Origin: Adiantum capillus-veneris
Taxonomy: Eukaryota > Streptophyta > Polypodiopsida > Polypodiales > Pteridaceae
DNA length: 64,000 nucleotides
Reading direction: 5' to 3'
NCBI GenBank assembly: GCA_014529385.2
Contig: CM043950.1
Coordinates: 79,108,343 to 79,172,342 of the forward strand
How positions within the stretch are numbered: position 1 is the first letter of the stretch; every line of letters begins with the position of its first letter. Below are positions 47,714-58,872 of the stretch, piece by piece. The position numbers were made by a program, and so were the translations under genes. The notes under the pieces were generated by a model. The model saw only the letters and a program-made list of their open reading frames with translations, was not told where the DNA came from and did no database searches.

Positions 47714-48132
47714 TGTATATGCTACATATGCTACCTAGTTTATGGAGTAACAATTGACGATCAACCCTACTTAGTGATTTAGTAATCATGAGCTGGGTCT
47801 TATCCCCAAACTGTACTCAGATAGGAACTCTTAGTGATTTAAAATTGGAGTCTTAAGCACAACTATATCTTTTTCACACCCACAAATCCATAACCAGGTT
47901 TTTTTTTTGAGCAATCGTGCGGTCTAAAATGATGGCTTCATCCATACACCTTGGTAGAGATAAACCCTTACGAGTCTTAAGACTTTAGAAAAAAAACACA
48001 TTGTGAATGTCAGACGTAAAATACGATGTGCCCAAAAACTCACTAATGGAAAGACCCTTGCTGGTAGGTTGCTTGAATCCGGTGCATAGCCATGTATACT
48101 CCATAAACTAGGTAGCATATGTAGCATATACA
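47714..48132. repeat. Inverted repeat, perfect 36-bp arms 347 bp apart
   Basis: 47714-47749 is the exact reverse complement of 48097-48132 (core CTACCTAGTTTATGGAGTA and its complement). Arms contain an internal ATATGC/GCATAT symmetry. It may be a small foldback element, but no duplicated target is seen. Confidence 0.9.
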
Positions 48133-48769
48133 TCCTCATGGGATGTAAAAACCGACAAACCACTCACAAAGTTTCTCATGTTTGAATGCTAAGATCATAT
48201 TCCAAATGTTGGAAGTGATCATGTAATATGTCCTGAGGTGAAGCCTTGATTCACATTCTAAGTGAAAGGTGAGATATAGCACAGCTTTAATGCTCATAGC
48301 TAGCAAGTGCTTTGGTTGACACAAAAATGTCAAAGTAAAAGAGAAGCAACCTTGTCAAACTAGCAAAGAGAATTGGTCTTGCCATACCATGTAAGTTATG
48401 TATCTCAAACGTCAAACTTTACCCAACAAAAGCAATGTTGGCTTGGCAAGCTAGCATTGTAGAGAATCCTATTTATCGGCACATTGGCAAGTGACAATAA
48501 CTGTGAAGTGTATATGCATCCAATGCAGACACCAATATAGAGCCTTGATCCTAAAAACCGTGCTTTTCCTTGCAAGAGATAATGTTTAACAAAGCCATCT
48601 GTGGCCGTCAAAAAATGCAAGCCTTGTTCCTTAATCAGGACATAACGACATGCCCAGCATGGATGAGACCCTAAGTCATATTTGTGTCTCTACAAAATTA
48701 GCATTTGAATAGACCAAAACATTATGGACTTGTTCTAGCCGTGTAGTCTACACAATGTTACCATATACA

Positions 48770-48982
48770 TGTGGTAGTGATGTGTGTGAACACACTAGGA
48801 CCGCCAGGGCATTTTTTCCCTCTTTAGGAGGTTTTTTCCCCCGTGCATTGTAAATACGCCCATCACTCTAGGGCTATCTATCTTTCCATTGCGTACTAAG
48901 TAACACACTCTCATTTGTGTGCCTTGAGATTCCTTCATCTTCTCCAAGTTGTGTGTGTCTCTCTGCAATCCTAATTCCAACA
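48770..48982 (+). repeat. 5' LTR (3' part) of a second copia element
   Basis: Ends ATTCCAACA at 48982, two bases before a Met-tRNA PBS. The GGCATTTTTTCCC...TTTAGGAGGTTTTTT stretch is typical of a copia LTR. The outer border is unclear: a TGTGTGAACAC near 48780 or a TGTTGGAAG near 48206 are both possible. Confidence 0.6.
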
Positions 48983-48984
48983 AT

Positions 48985-48999
48985 TGGTATCAGAGCAGG
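48985..48999 (+). other. Met-tRNA primer-binding site
   Basis: TGGTATCAGAGCAGG, standard copia PBS, two bases after the LTR end. Confidence 0.92.
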
Positions 49000-49344
49000 T
49001 TGCGTCCTCTCGGGGTTAGTCTCCAGGTGCTCCAGTACACGCTTGCTCACTTTCTCCGATTTTAGTGAGCTTTGGTGAGCGTTCGCAGGTTGAAAAATAT
49101 TTCGGGATAGCTTGTAGAGCTTGGTCTGCTCAGATTTTTTATTTGGGCTCATTTTGGCCACCGTTTCCGCTATAGGTAGTACTCCACAGGCTATTTCATC
49201 ATTTTGTGCGGTATTTATGTCAGTGTCGTTTTTTGCATAACAGGTGCCTTATAGTCTTCTACGGTTTGTGCTATATGGCACGTGTCGTTCTTGCTCCATT
49301 TCTCCTATTTTCAGGCAGTTTTCACATCAGGTGCATCATTTACC

Positions 49345-51275
49345 ATGGCTGACAACAACAACACAGATGTATTCAAGATGTTTGCTATTGAGGACAGGTT
49401 GGATGGGTAGAATTACCCTATGTGGGCTTATATGATGCAACACGTTCTTGTGTCAAAGGGCGTCTGGAATATTGTGCAAGGCATTGATGTACGTCCTAGT
49501 TCTGAGGATGTAGGCGATGTTGAGGATGTTGCAGGTCTTGCTGCAAGGATTGCTACTGTTAGAGTTGTTTTTCCTATGGCAGATGTAAAGGATGCGCAGG
49601 CTCATGCATTGATCACGTTGTCTGTGAAGTGCACCATTGTTCCTCACATCCGTTCAACAAAATCTTCAAAACAGGCTTGGGATATTTTGGCTGGTCTTTA
49701 TGCAAGTTGCAATGAGGCTAAAATTGCTTTGCTGCGCAAAGAGTTGGAGTCGAAGATTATGCATGAGGAAGATGATATGGACACTTTCCTTGCTAGTGTC
49801 AAGGATATCAATGAGCAACTTATTTTTGCAGGCAAAGTGATTTCAGACAGTTCCCTTGTGCAGACTGTTCTTGATGCCTTACCAGATTCCTACCAGACTT
49901 TTGCTAGTACTTGGAGACTGATGACCCAAGAAATCCTGAAGTTGTCAAGTTTGATGCATTATGCACATTGCTGTTGCAAGAGTCACTTTTTAGAAAAAAC
50001 AGGACTAGAAAGTGTGTAGTTGAATAGGCTTTTATTGCTTCTCAAAGAAAGGGTGGTAACAATAATTCATCCACTTCTTATGGTTCTGCTGTGAGTGGAA
50101 AAAATTATGCTCCTAATGCTTTTGTTGCCAGCACTTCGTCTGGCAATTTTGGTGATAAGGGCAAAAAGAAGATGCGTTGCCATTATTGTAAAGCTAATGA
50201 TCACTTGATCAAGTCGTGTCCTAAGTTGAAGGCCAAAGTGGCTAAGAAAAAAGAGGGTGGTTCCACTGCAAATGCTGGTTCCACTACAAATGCAGCCATT
50301 GTTGAGTCTTCTGTGAAAGGAGACTATGATGCTGATGTTGATGCAGAATGGGCTTTTAGCGCAGAGTGCACTTACAATCCTGTTGTCCACGATGCATGCT
50401 TGTCAGTTGTTGCTGTAGATTCACATGTGTGGTATTTTGACAGTGATGCTACAAAGCACATTACCTCACATCGTGAATTGTTTACCTTTCTCGAGTCTGT
50501 CCCTCACGGGAATTCCGTCACTTGTGCCAACAATGCCTCTTATCAAGTTCAGGGAGTTGGGAAGATTGTGCTCATTGCTGCTAATGGCAGTTCCTTCACA
50601 CTCGTTGATGCACTTTATGTACCTGGCATCAAGAAGAATATCTTGTCTGTATCCGCACTTACTAGACTTAGACTTGTAGTCAAATTTGTGGATGACAGAT
50701 GTACAGTTCATGATCTCAATTTTGGTGATGAAATTGTTGCATCTAGCCTTTTGTGCCATGGGCTGTATAAGCTCACTTTGTATGACAAGTGTGGACAAAA
50801 TTTTTCAAATGCTATTGTAAATTCAAGGGCTATTTCAAATGCAAAACTTTGGCATGCACGTTTTGGTCATTTGAATTTTGCCAGTTTGCTGCGTTTGCAA
50901 AAATTTGATATGGATGCTTCTTTGCCGCCTCTTGAAGCACCTGTCAAACATGTTTGTGAAGGCTATATTTTGGGTAAGATGCAACGTTCTAAGTTTCCAA
51001 AGGATGGTTCAATTCGGGCCACATGCATGTTGCAGCTTGTACATAGTGATGTTTGTGGACCCTTGCAAACTCCGTCCTTGGGCAATTACCTATACTTAGT
51101 GACTTTCATCGATGATTACTCCAGGCATGCATGGATATTTACGCTTAAAGCGAAGTTCGAAGTTTTTATGTGCTTCAAACAATTTCTGGCTATGGCTGAA
51201 AATGTCTCGAAATGTACGATGGGCATCCTCCGTTCACATGAGGATGTGAATGTAGTCAAGATTTTAGGATTTTAG
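49345..51275 (+). pseudogene. Truncated copia gag-protease-integrase
   Basis: Gag starts at MADNNNTDVFKMFAIEDRL (ATG at 49345), with a TAG at 49408-49410, and continues through NYPMWAYMMQHVLVSKGVW and SKQAWDILAGLYASCNEAK to about 49945, where the sense shifts frame (FDALCTLLLQES). The frame 50091-51275 has a CCHC knuckle CHYCKANDHLIKSC, a protease site FDSDATKHIT (Gly of DSGA replaced by Asp), the pre-integrase segment LWHARFGHLNFASLLRL, and the integrase start LVHSDVCGPLQ with LVTFIDDYSRHAWIF. Similarity ends near 51245, before the second catalytic Asp. The rest of integrase, RT, RNase H and a 3' LTR are absent, so this is a 5' fragment. Confidence 0.92.
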
Positions 51276-53450
51276 TTAAAATACACCGGACCCGGGTATT
51301 TTTCTAACACTGCTATTAAAATTTAAGTCAAAAAATCTACCCAAAATTCACAATTACCTGAGGATTTTTGCAAAGGCGCTAAGCAGAGATGATGTCGATG
51401 GAAAGAAAAAGAAACATGGGGAGGGAGATTCAAATGTATTTCACTTCCCCCCACGCGATGTTGGCGGTTCGGAGCTTCGAAGTGTCTGCGTCTGTCCATC
51501 GCCATCATTATCAAGGTAAGCGTGCTGTTTCAGATTCGAGCTGTAGTATGATTGTGGCTCTATTTGAGGGGTGGGTGGTTTAGGATGATGCATCGGTGTG
51601 CTGATGTAGAAGCTTTAGGTCTGCTAGTTGTTTTTTTCCGGGCAAGAGGCAGGTGTTGAAGAGGTTGTAAATCTCTTTGGAGGTGTAGTAGGTTGAGATG
51701 TGGATCTTGAACTTGGTGGAGCAGGTGTCTTGCTACCACTAATTTTAGTGGCTGCACTGTTTGTCAAGAGAGATGAGCTTGCCGCCTCTTAAGAATTTGA
51801 CCTAATCATACCATTCTGTCTGCACCTAGCTTTATTCAGGAACAACATGTATGAATCCTTATTACGGGTATGCCATGGTACTTTTGAAGATTTTGTCAGC
51901 TGTTAGACCTTATTCTGGGAACAATAATTATGAGATAGAGACAAACACTGTAATTGTGTTGTGTGGGCTTGCTACAAGTCGACTAGAAATCCCCATGATT
52001 CAAATAGATATACAGGTGGCACTTCTTTTGGATCAACAATGTTGGTTGCATATGGGCTGTGTCCAGCAGCTCTAGGAACTGATGGTGGAGGTCAATGTAG
52101 GTGAAGGTTTGGAGTGGAAAAATACATCTTCTCTATACTAATTTTGTTCACATTGCATGGCATATAGAGCAAAACATGGAAGTGGCTTACTTTTGCTAAT
52201 TGGATTTGGTCATAGAAAATTCTTGTGATGGTCATGTTGAATTTGCAGGCAGGTGTCAATAGCAGCTTTGAGTTGAATATACTACAAACAGTAGTGATGA
52301 ATTGAATGTACATGGTTCAAAGGAGAATCAATTGACTCCATTTCCATGTTTCATTCTCATATTATCACATCTCTCAGCTGGATCCGGACTTGCAAGTGCT
52401 AGCAATGTACGTAGGTAATGGTTTCAATCTACAGAGAGTGATTGGGCAAATCAAGTCTATCCTTATCTTTTTAAATATTGTGTTATGCCATGTCATGCAC
52501 AATTTTGTTGCAATAGTGGTGATGTCCTTTCATGCTCCCTTGGATTTCACAGATTTGTCTTTTGTTTTTTTTGCAGTGAACCTGGGATTTTTTATGCAAA
52601 CACATTTCACATGCTACTAGGTATTTCCTCACCTGTTAAGTTCCTTGAAGCCTAGTAGTTAAGAGTACCATAGCAGGGTGCTAATTTGATTTATGCCAAT
52701 TTTGCTTCGAGTCCATGTTTGGGTGATTCTTTTGGTAACTAGTTATCGTATGGGATTTTGGTGAGGTATGGACAGATTTTATGCTCGTATACAAATCCAA
52801 CAAGTTGGCAACGAAGTGTCTATTGGATCTGGTGAAGAGATTGAATAGTCATTTAGTGCTATGCAAATTGGCGAACACTCCAAAGTGCTGATGAAGGCCT
52901 AAAGCCAGGTGTAGTGTGCCATGGGTTATGAATTGGTGGACCCAACACTCATTGCATTTCTCAACCCTACCTTTTTGCAAATTAGCACTGAAAGCCCTAG
53001 AGAGTCACTTAATCTGCTATGGACCCTCTCATGTCTAGTACGTCTTGATGGCACTTGAATGTGTCTCCAGATCTTTGTCATCTTTGTGTGGACATCCTCT
53101 AAGTTATCATGGCTTTCTTCTAGGTTTCACCCATAGTGGACTTCTATGCACAATTTGCAGGTCTTGGGATACTTCTCCATACCTCCCAGTGCGCCCGCAA
53201 GAGAGTGAGCAACCTTTCTATCTATATTTGCTCATAGGGGATATTTGTCACATGGGTGTGTGCATTGTTGGCACTAAGTACTTTGCGAGGGAGATGTTGT
53301 TTTCATCACTTTATAAGCCTATAGAAGCATGCGCAGGGTTATCATCAGATGATGTTTATATCACAGGCAGATGGCATTTACATCACTTTATAAGCCTATA
53401 GATGATGGTTTGGGCACACGTGGTAGTACGAAAGGCATGGGAAAGCATTC
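51276..53450. other. No confident gene; one exon-like segment
   Basis: Around 51389-51516 a plus-strand ORF (MMSMERKRNMGREIQMYF) runs into AAGGTAAGC, a good splice-donor shape, so it could be a first exon, but no following exon is recognised. Otherwise AT-rich, with a 22-bp phrase CATCACTTTATAAGCCTATA repeated at about 53309 and 53380. Confidence 0.3.
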
Positions 53451-53999
53451 ATGGCACTAGGTAGGTGGACAAGGAGGAAGTTGAAGGGCAAGTGGAGCGG
53501 AGCAGCCTTGCATAATGTGCAAAGAACAGGGGTGTCAAGATTGGCTGCATCAACAGATGACGCAATATTTAGCTTCTGCCCAAAAAATGAACGCAGCAGC
53601 GATAGAAGCTCTTACTATTCTTTATTGGCAGAAGAGGATGGCTTCGGCGGCCTGTTGCGATTTGTGGCCCTTTCACCATCGCTAGACGCTGCTTCTGTTG
53701 ATCCTGCGTTTACTCACAAGCAGCATGTGAGCATGAGCTCCCGACATGCGATCTTTCGATAGAAACTTGCCGCTCTTGAAGGACAGAAAATGCTAATTGA
53801 AAAGATTGTTGTGGATTCTAAGGACTCTCCTCTCCCCATTTCCTATATCATTTGCGAACTCCTCATGTGGAAGTGGGTGCGCAAGGTTTCCGACAAGAAT
53901 TTTGTTCAGTTATCTCTTCTCCTCACGACCAACGCGCTGTCTTTTTTGCAAAATCATGCCTACAGAATCGGCAAAGGTGTGTATGTACTCATGTGCGCG

Positions 54000-54034
<35 letters not shown>

Positions 54035-54742
54035 GCTGCCCTCATTCGCGATTTTACTCTTGCGTGCAGGGGCGGATATGGAAGAGCTGCTTGTGGACAA
54101 GTTCAATTTGCCCAGCAAGCACGACATGGCCTCTTCAGCATATCAGAGACTCTCCAGAGGTGAGGATGCAAAAGCAAAAGTACTTTGATGTATTGATGGA
54201 AGGGATAGAGCAAGCGAAAGCTCTGCACTTTCTGGTGAACTCGTGCAAGCCCTTGGAGGAGCCACTACTGCCATTCATAGAGACGACGGGAATGAAGATG
54301 ACATTTATTGGCGTGGCTGCCATTAATCTGCATAAGAATAGCAGGGAGAATCGCAAGGCGCAGAAATTAGCAGGGAGCACATTGATGGTGCAGGAAAAAG
54401 ACGAAGAGCACATCATGCAATGGCTTGATGAGTAGGAGAGAGACTCCGTGCTTCTAGTTTCTTTCGATAGCGAGGGCGTGCTGGAGACGTCTCAAATCGA
54501 TGAGATCGCCATGGGCATCGACAAAAGCGGTTGCGGCTTTTTGTGGGTTCTGCAAGTTGGGCACGCCGGCGTCCGGCCGACTGTCCAACGCGTTTCGCCA
54601 GCGCTCGAGCAAGCAAGGCAAAGACTTGTTTGTGGCCTGGGCGCCGCAGCGAGCACTGCTGCAGTATGAGTCCGTGGGCGGCTTTCTGACACATAGCGGG
54701 TGGAATTCCACGTTAGAGGTGCTGAGCTATGGGGTGGGCTAG
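53451..54742 (+). pseudogene. UDP-glycosyltransferase (family 1 UGT) pseudogene
   Basis: Plant UGTs move a sugar from a UDP-sugar to small molecules in the cytosol. The N-terminal domain is seen as LLRFVALSPSLDAASVDPAF, then a TAG at 53760, then SPLPISYIICELLMWKWVRK. After a probable intron come VLMEGIEQAKALHFLVNSCK, a TAG at 54433, and [20 protein letters not shown] with [17 protein letters not shown] frameshift leads to the PSPG box, [20 protein letters not shown] then [19 protein letters not shown], ending at a TAG at about 54740. The PSPG box keeps WAPQ, HSGWNS and E, but its C-terminal part (usual D/E-Q) is lost. The frame changes at least twice and two stops are present. The start codon is uncertain, and the first third of a normal 450-480 residue UGT is poorly preserved. 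Confidence 0.85.
53977..54069 (+). other. Probable intron of the UGT pseudogene, containing (GA)n
   Basis: Starts GTGTGTATG after GGCAAAG and ends TTGCGTGCAG before GGGCGGATATGG. The 93-bp length keeps the frame between IGK and ADMEELLVDK. A GA tract (54003-54031) lies inside. The splice sites are convincing by shape only. Confidence 0.55.
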
Positions 54743-56327
54743 AGGCACCCGGAAGGTGTCGAGGGGAAGCCGATGGGGATTGAGGGTTGGAGGCAAAGGT
54801 AATTTTGAGGAAGGCGTTGGGTATGGGTTAGGTGAAGGTGAGCACAAAGGAGGACTTTGGTGTTGAAGTGTGTTGGCAGGTGGCATGGATCGGTGCAAGT
54901 GGGGTCTGCATGGCAAACAACGGCAACAATGAAAAAGACTGGCCTTGCCCGGTCCGAGCCGATGGGTGTGCAAGGCAAACCGGTGTCGGGGGCTAGGATA
55001 GTGTGGTGTAGAGCGGCACAATGGACTATGGGGATGGGGCCTCAAAAAGGAAGGAAGAGTTGTCATGGTCGTGGGCAGTAGAGGGCCAATGGTGGAGGGT
55101 GTTATGCAGGGAGCAGATTTGATTGTCCTGAGGTGAGACGGTAAGAAAGGCAGTAAGAAATGTCGATCTGCATCTAGAAAAGTAGTAGGACAAGTAGTGG
55201 ATGTTGTCGATGGTGCAACAGAGCAGAAGGGCAAAGGTTGCAGTTGCAGTTGCACACAAGTGGGCATGGGGCCAATGAGGTGATCTTGGGTGTAGGTGGG
55301 CAAAAGCTACAGTAGACGAAGTCGAAAAGGGGAGGGTGGATATGGCAATGGCTCGTCACACACAAGCACACCATTCTCTTATTATAAAGTGACGTAAACC
55401 TTTTCAACAGATACATGTTTCTTGTAGAGGTTATCCTTGACTCTTAATGGCAATTTTAGGATCAAGGAGGCCAAGTTTGTCTGCAACATTGTTTCTAGGG
55501 TTTTTGATTGTTTGTTTTATCAATGTCTTGCTTTTGTGCCTTTGTGATGCCATGGGAAGTTAAGAGTTGTTTGTCGCTTAGCATGCTTGCTTGTGGTGCG
55601 TGCAGTCTCTAAGGTGTAGAGATCTTTGAAAGCTATGCTTGGACTTAATAACTCGTGAGCATTTGATTTTGTCAACAGGCAATATTTAAAATTGATGTTG
55701 TCGAGTAGCTTTTATGGAAAACCTTGAATTTATTGCGAGTTGCTTGTCATGTCTCTACTGGATTTTTATTAAAAATTGATGGAATATCTTAAGCATTGTG
55801 AAAATTTGTGGTATTAAAAATTTAGAATGGACTCACAACCACTCCCGTGGCACCTCTCTTCGACGTTCCGCACTCTTGAACTTGCTAGATGAGTTACTAG
55901 TTTCATAACACATCTTAAACTAGCAAGTGTTGAGAATTCTTGCTCAATCTAGCAATTTTTTTACCATATAGCTACTCAACTTTCTATATGGTGATTAAAT
56001 TACTACTTGAAGCATCTAGGAGTATTCTCACTCTTGCTAGTTTGCACTCTTACTAGATGTGTGTATTCCAACTTGTAAGAAGTCTAGCAATTATATATTT
56101 TTTTCCATATGGTAAGCCGCCCAAAGTTCCTTGTTCAATATTATAACGATGCAGATGAAGAACACAACAAGGAAGGGATGGCGACTTGGAAATGATCAGG
56201 GATGACCGCTAGCAAAAGAACGTTGCAGAGTATGGTCGAGGGCATGCTGTGAGCACGGGCTATCCAAAGATGTGCGCCACTGGCTCAAAAGAGGGGACGC
56301 TTGGGTCCAACCTACAGCTATCGAAGG
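54743..56327. other. No recognisable gene
   Basis: GC-rich G-biased sequence to about 55330, then AT-rich DNA with local repeats of CTAGCAA/TTGCTAG near 55880-56090. A long minus-strand Pro/Ser-rich ORF (54713-55303) reflects composition only. Confidence 0.5.
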
Positions 56328-56950
56328 TTGAGAAGACGGACAGAGCATTGCCAAAGGCCAAAAGGGTTGGTAGCCTCTTGGTACCCCTTGCATTCAAGGA
56401 GGTGCCGTGATCAATGGAAAAGTCAAAGACAATCAGAAAGTGACTGTGGATGATAGCACAAGGAGGAAGAAAAGTATGATATCATGTTGGTAGGGTCTGA
56501 CTCTAGCTAGATGAAGGGAAGTTAAAGCTCCACCATTGAATCACTGTTTATACCATGGTTTTTCTAGTTATTCTTAGGTTTATATCCTCCTCCTCTATAC
56601 TCTTGTGTATTATTATGCACTGGTTATATGAGTGATTTCATCGTGTGTCAAGTGTGTGCGCTTTCCACGGGAATGTAGTGTATGCTAGCGGTCTCAAAAT
56701 GCCTGAGGGTGTCGAGACTACTTGCATGTGAGTGTATAGTGCTATGAAGGATCAAAGGTTGAGATATATGCTTTATGGTCGGGTATATGTAATCGGGAAT
56801 GATCATGTGTGAGTCGGACCAATAGTCGTTTGCCGATTTGGTGTCTATGTGTGTGATTCTTTTTGGTTAGGGGTGTGGAATCTTTCATGGGCTATAGAGA
56901 GGTAGTCATATTCTGTGTTGGGTGTTGTTCCCATTTCTCGCTTCCCATCA
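56328..56950 (+). repeat. 5' LTR (partial) of element B
   Basis: Ends CTTCCCATCA at 56950, one base before the PBS-like site. It matches about 59826-60455. Upstream of 56328 similarity fades. Confidence 0.78.
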
Positions 56951-56951
56951 G

Positions 56952-56968
56952 TGGTGCCCCCACTGAGG
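56952..56968 (+). other. PBS-like site of element B
   Basis: TGGTGCCCCCACTGAGG, matching element A (TGGTGTCCCCACTGAG on the minus strand at 22123). Its place just after the LTR supports the call; the tRNA is not identified. Confidence 0.55.
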
Positions 56969-56988
56969 ATATACTGATTCCTCAAGTG

Positions 56989-58739
56989 ATGGCATGGTGC
57001 AGTAATATAGTGCTAGATTTTGAGTTGGTGTCCTTAGGTGAAGAAGATGCTGAAGATTGGATCTCAGATGTAGATCTCTGGATGTTGTCGATGCAGATGG
57101 TGACCGATGAAGGCAAGGAAAAGGCTGTGCTGTTGGTGATGCGAGGGAAATCCAAAGCTTGGTTTGAGGGGAAGTTCCTTATCGGCAATCATGGAAGGTG
57201 ATTTGAGCTCGATTTCAAGCGAAGGCTGTCACCTGCAGAAGTGGATGCTCAATTGAAGGTATTAAAGCAAGACGTGTTTGAAGACTTTAGTGTGTTTCTA
57301 ACCAAGTTGAAGATATTTGGAAGCAACTAGCTGTTGCTACCCAACTCCAAAGTGGAGATGTTTTCAAGATCGAGAGGTTCATGGTGTGCTTACACCCGAG
57401 GATACGAGAAAGAGTAGAAGATGGTGCCGATACATATGAAGACATGGTTTATCTGGCAAAAGTAAAGAGAAAAAAAGGTGAAGCGCAAGTTGGAGCTGGG
57501 CGTGTTGAAACCAGCAGATTATATGCCTGTTGTGGAGGTAGCCAAGTATTCTTGGGTCCGCGACCAACGGTGGCTCCAAATGTTCAAAGTGCAGTGCCTG
57601 TTGAGGTAAGGCCTACTGTTGGCTATGTTCCTTGGAGCTTTTCAGTTCGTGATGTGCATGTGCCGAGGGTGGACGAGCTTGTCAACGAGAAGAAGCTCCA
57701 TGTTGCGATGAACCCAGGTGCGGAAGCGATAGCAGATATGGAGGTTCTGATGCGGATTGAAGAGGTAAAGCTTGTGCTTGTGGAAAATTTGCATGAAAAG
57801 ATAGCAGAATACAATCAGGTTGTAGATATCAAGGGTTCAAAAGCTAATGAAGAAAGTGACCAAAGCTGTGGTGATGGTCAAGCTTTTGTGGAGCAGCGAG
57901 TGGATGAAGATGCAGATACGGAGTCGGTATATGATGCCAATGATGATGAAGATACAAGCTGGAGTAGCTGGGAGACAAGCGAAGAGGATAGAGCGGATAA
58001 GTCCACATCCTATGGTGAGGAGACGGAGTCTGATGAGCCTGAGCTGGTAAAGGTAAAGTTGCCCTCTTATGTGTATGATGATATGGTAGTAGCCCATGTG
58101 CAAGAAGAGCAGGTGGTCGAAGAACAGCAGGTTGTAGGTGAAGAGCCAGTTTGCAAAGACCAAGGGGTTGGGCAACCCTCTCTCGTGCCTTGTGATGGCC
58201 AGGCCATGTTGACTAAATAAGAATGTCTTGATGAAGATGATTGGGGATTCGATGAGCCAGTGGTCAATGTTGATGACGAGACGCAGATTTTGACTGCTAA
58301 AGCGATGGCGAGGATACAAGATATGCGAGGTTGTGTGCGTGCTCTAGTGCTATTTGAAGTACCTACAGATGAAGTGTCTATGCAAGCGCCGCTATGCCAA
58401 TTGCTGCAGGTTGTTTTCCTTGAAGACGGTGATGCTATGGAGGAGTCTCTAGCCGATGGCTGGGGAACACAGGAAGCGGAAGCTGTGCAGGGTGTACAGA
58501 CTTGTTTAAGGTGGGAAAATGATTCATACATGCAATTTTTTGAAGGATGGTGTTATCAAGCTTTACACGAATGGTGGGCTTACAAATTTATAGGTGCAAA
58601 GCAGGGGTGGTGTGCATATGCTTTACAGATGGATAACGATGAGCAATGCCATATCTTTGATCCAGGTGGAGTTTACACTATGCTTGGGAGAGCCTATGGC
58701 TTTCCATTTGACCCAGGCGGGTGCTACGACAGACAATGA
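56989..58739 (+). pseudogene. Gag-like ORF of element B with C-terminal double FDPGG motif
   Basis: The gag part from about 56989 reads GEEDAEDWISDVDLWMLSM and KAVLLVMRGKSKAWFEGKF, aligning with element A (DEDADDWIVDFELFML, AKAWFDGL). It stops at 57201, shifts frame, then is open from 57381 to 58739 apart from one TAA at 58218-58220. The central part is acidic (SWETSEEDRADKSTSYGEE). The C-terminal part has WENDSYMQFFEGWCYQALHE and WWAYKFIGAKQGWCAYALQ, then FDPGG at 58656-58670 and at 58707-58721 with 12 residues between, then CYDRQ and stop. I do not recognise the C-terminal domain. A structural or packaging role is only a guess. Confidence 0.68.
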
Positions 58740-58837
58740 ATCTCTCTCTATCCATCTATTGCTATTTATCTAGCTCTTGTACATAGTATCTATCAGTTTC
58801 TTCTTATGCACTGATATAATATCTAAATAATGCTATG

Positions 58838-58872
58838 GTTGAGCATGAATGCTCAACGAGGGGTTGGGCAAT
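58838..58872 (+). other. Palindrome and polypurine tract of element B
   Basis: GTTGAGCAT-GA-ATGCTCAAC (58838-58857) is followed by GAGGGGTTGGG, a plausible polypurine tract, just before the presumed 3' LTR start. The same order is present in element A. Confidence 0.68.

Larger units (their letters stand above)
45617..48769. other. No recognisable gene
   Basis: About 3.1 kb with no conserved coding sequence seen on either strand. It holds a G-rich run at about 47631-47648 and the inverted repeats listed separately. Confidence 0.5.

Noticed and set aside
54713-55303. 196-codon Pro/Ser/His-rich minus-strand ORF
   Set aside because: Results from G-biased plus-strand composition; low-complexity and without motifs.
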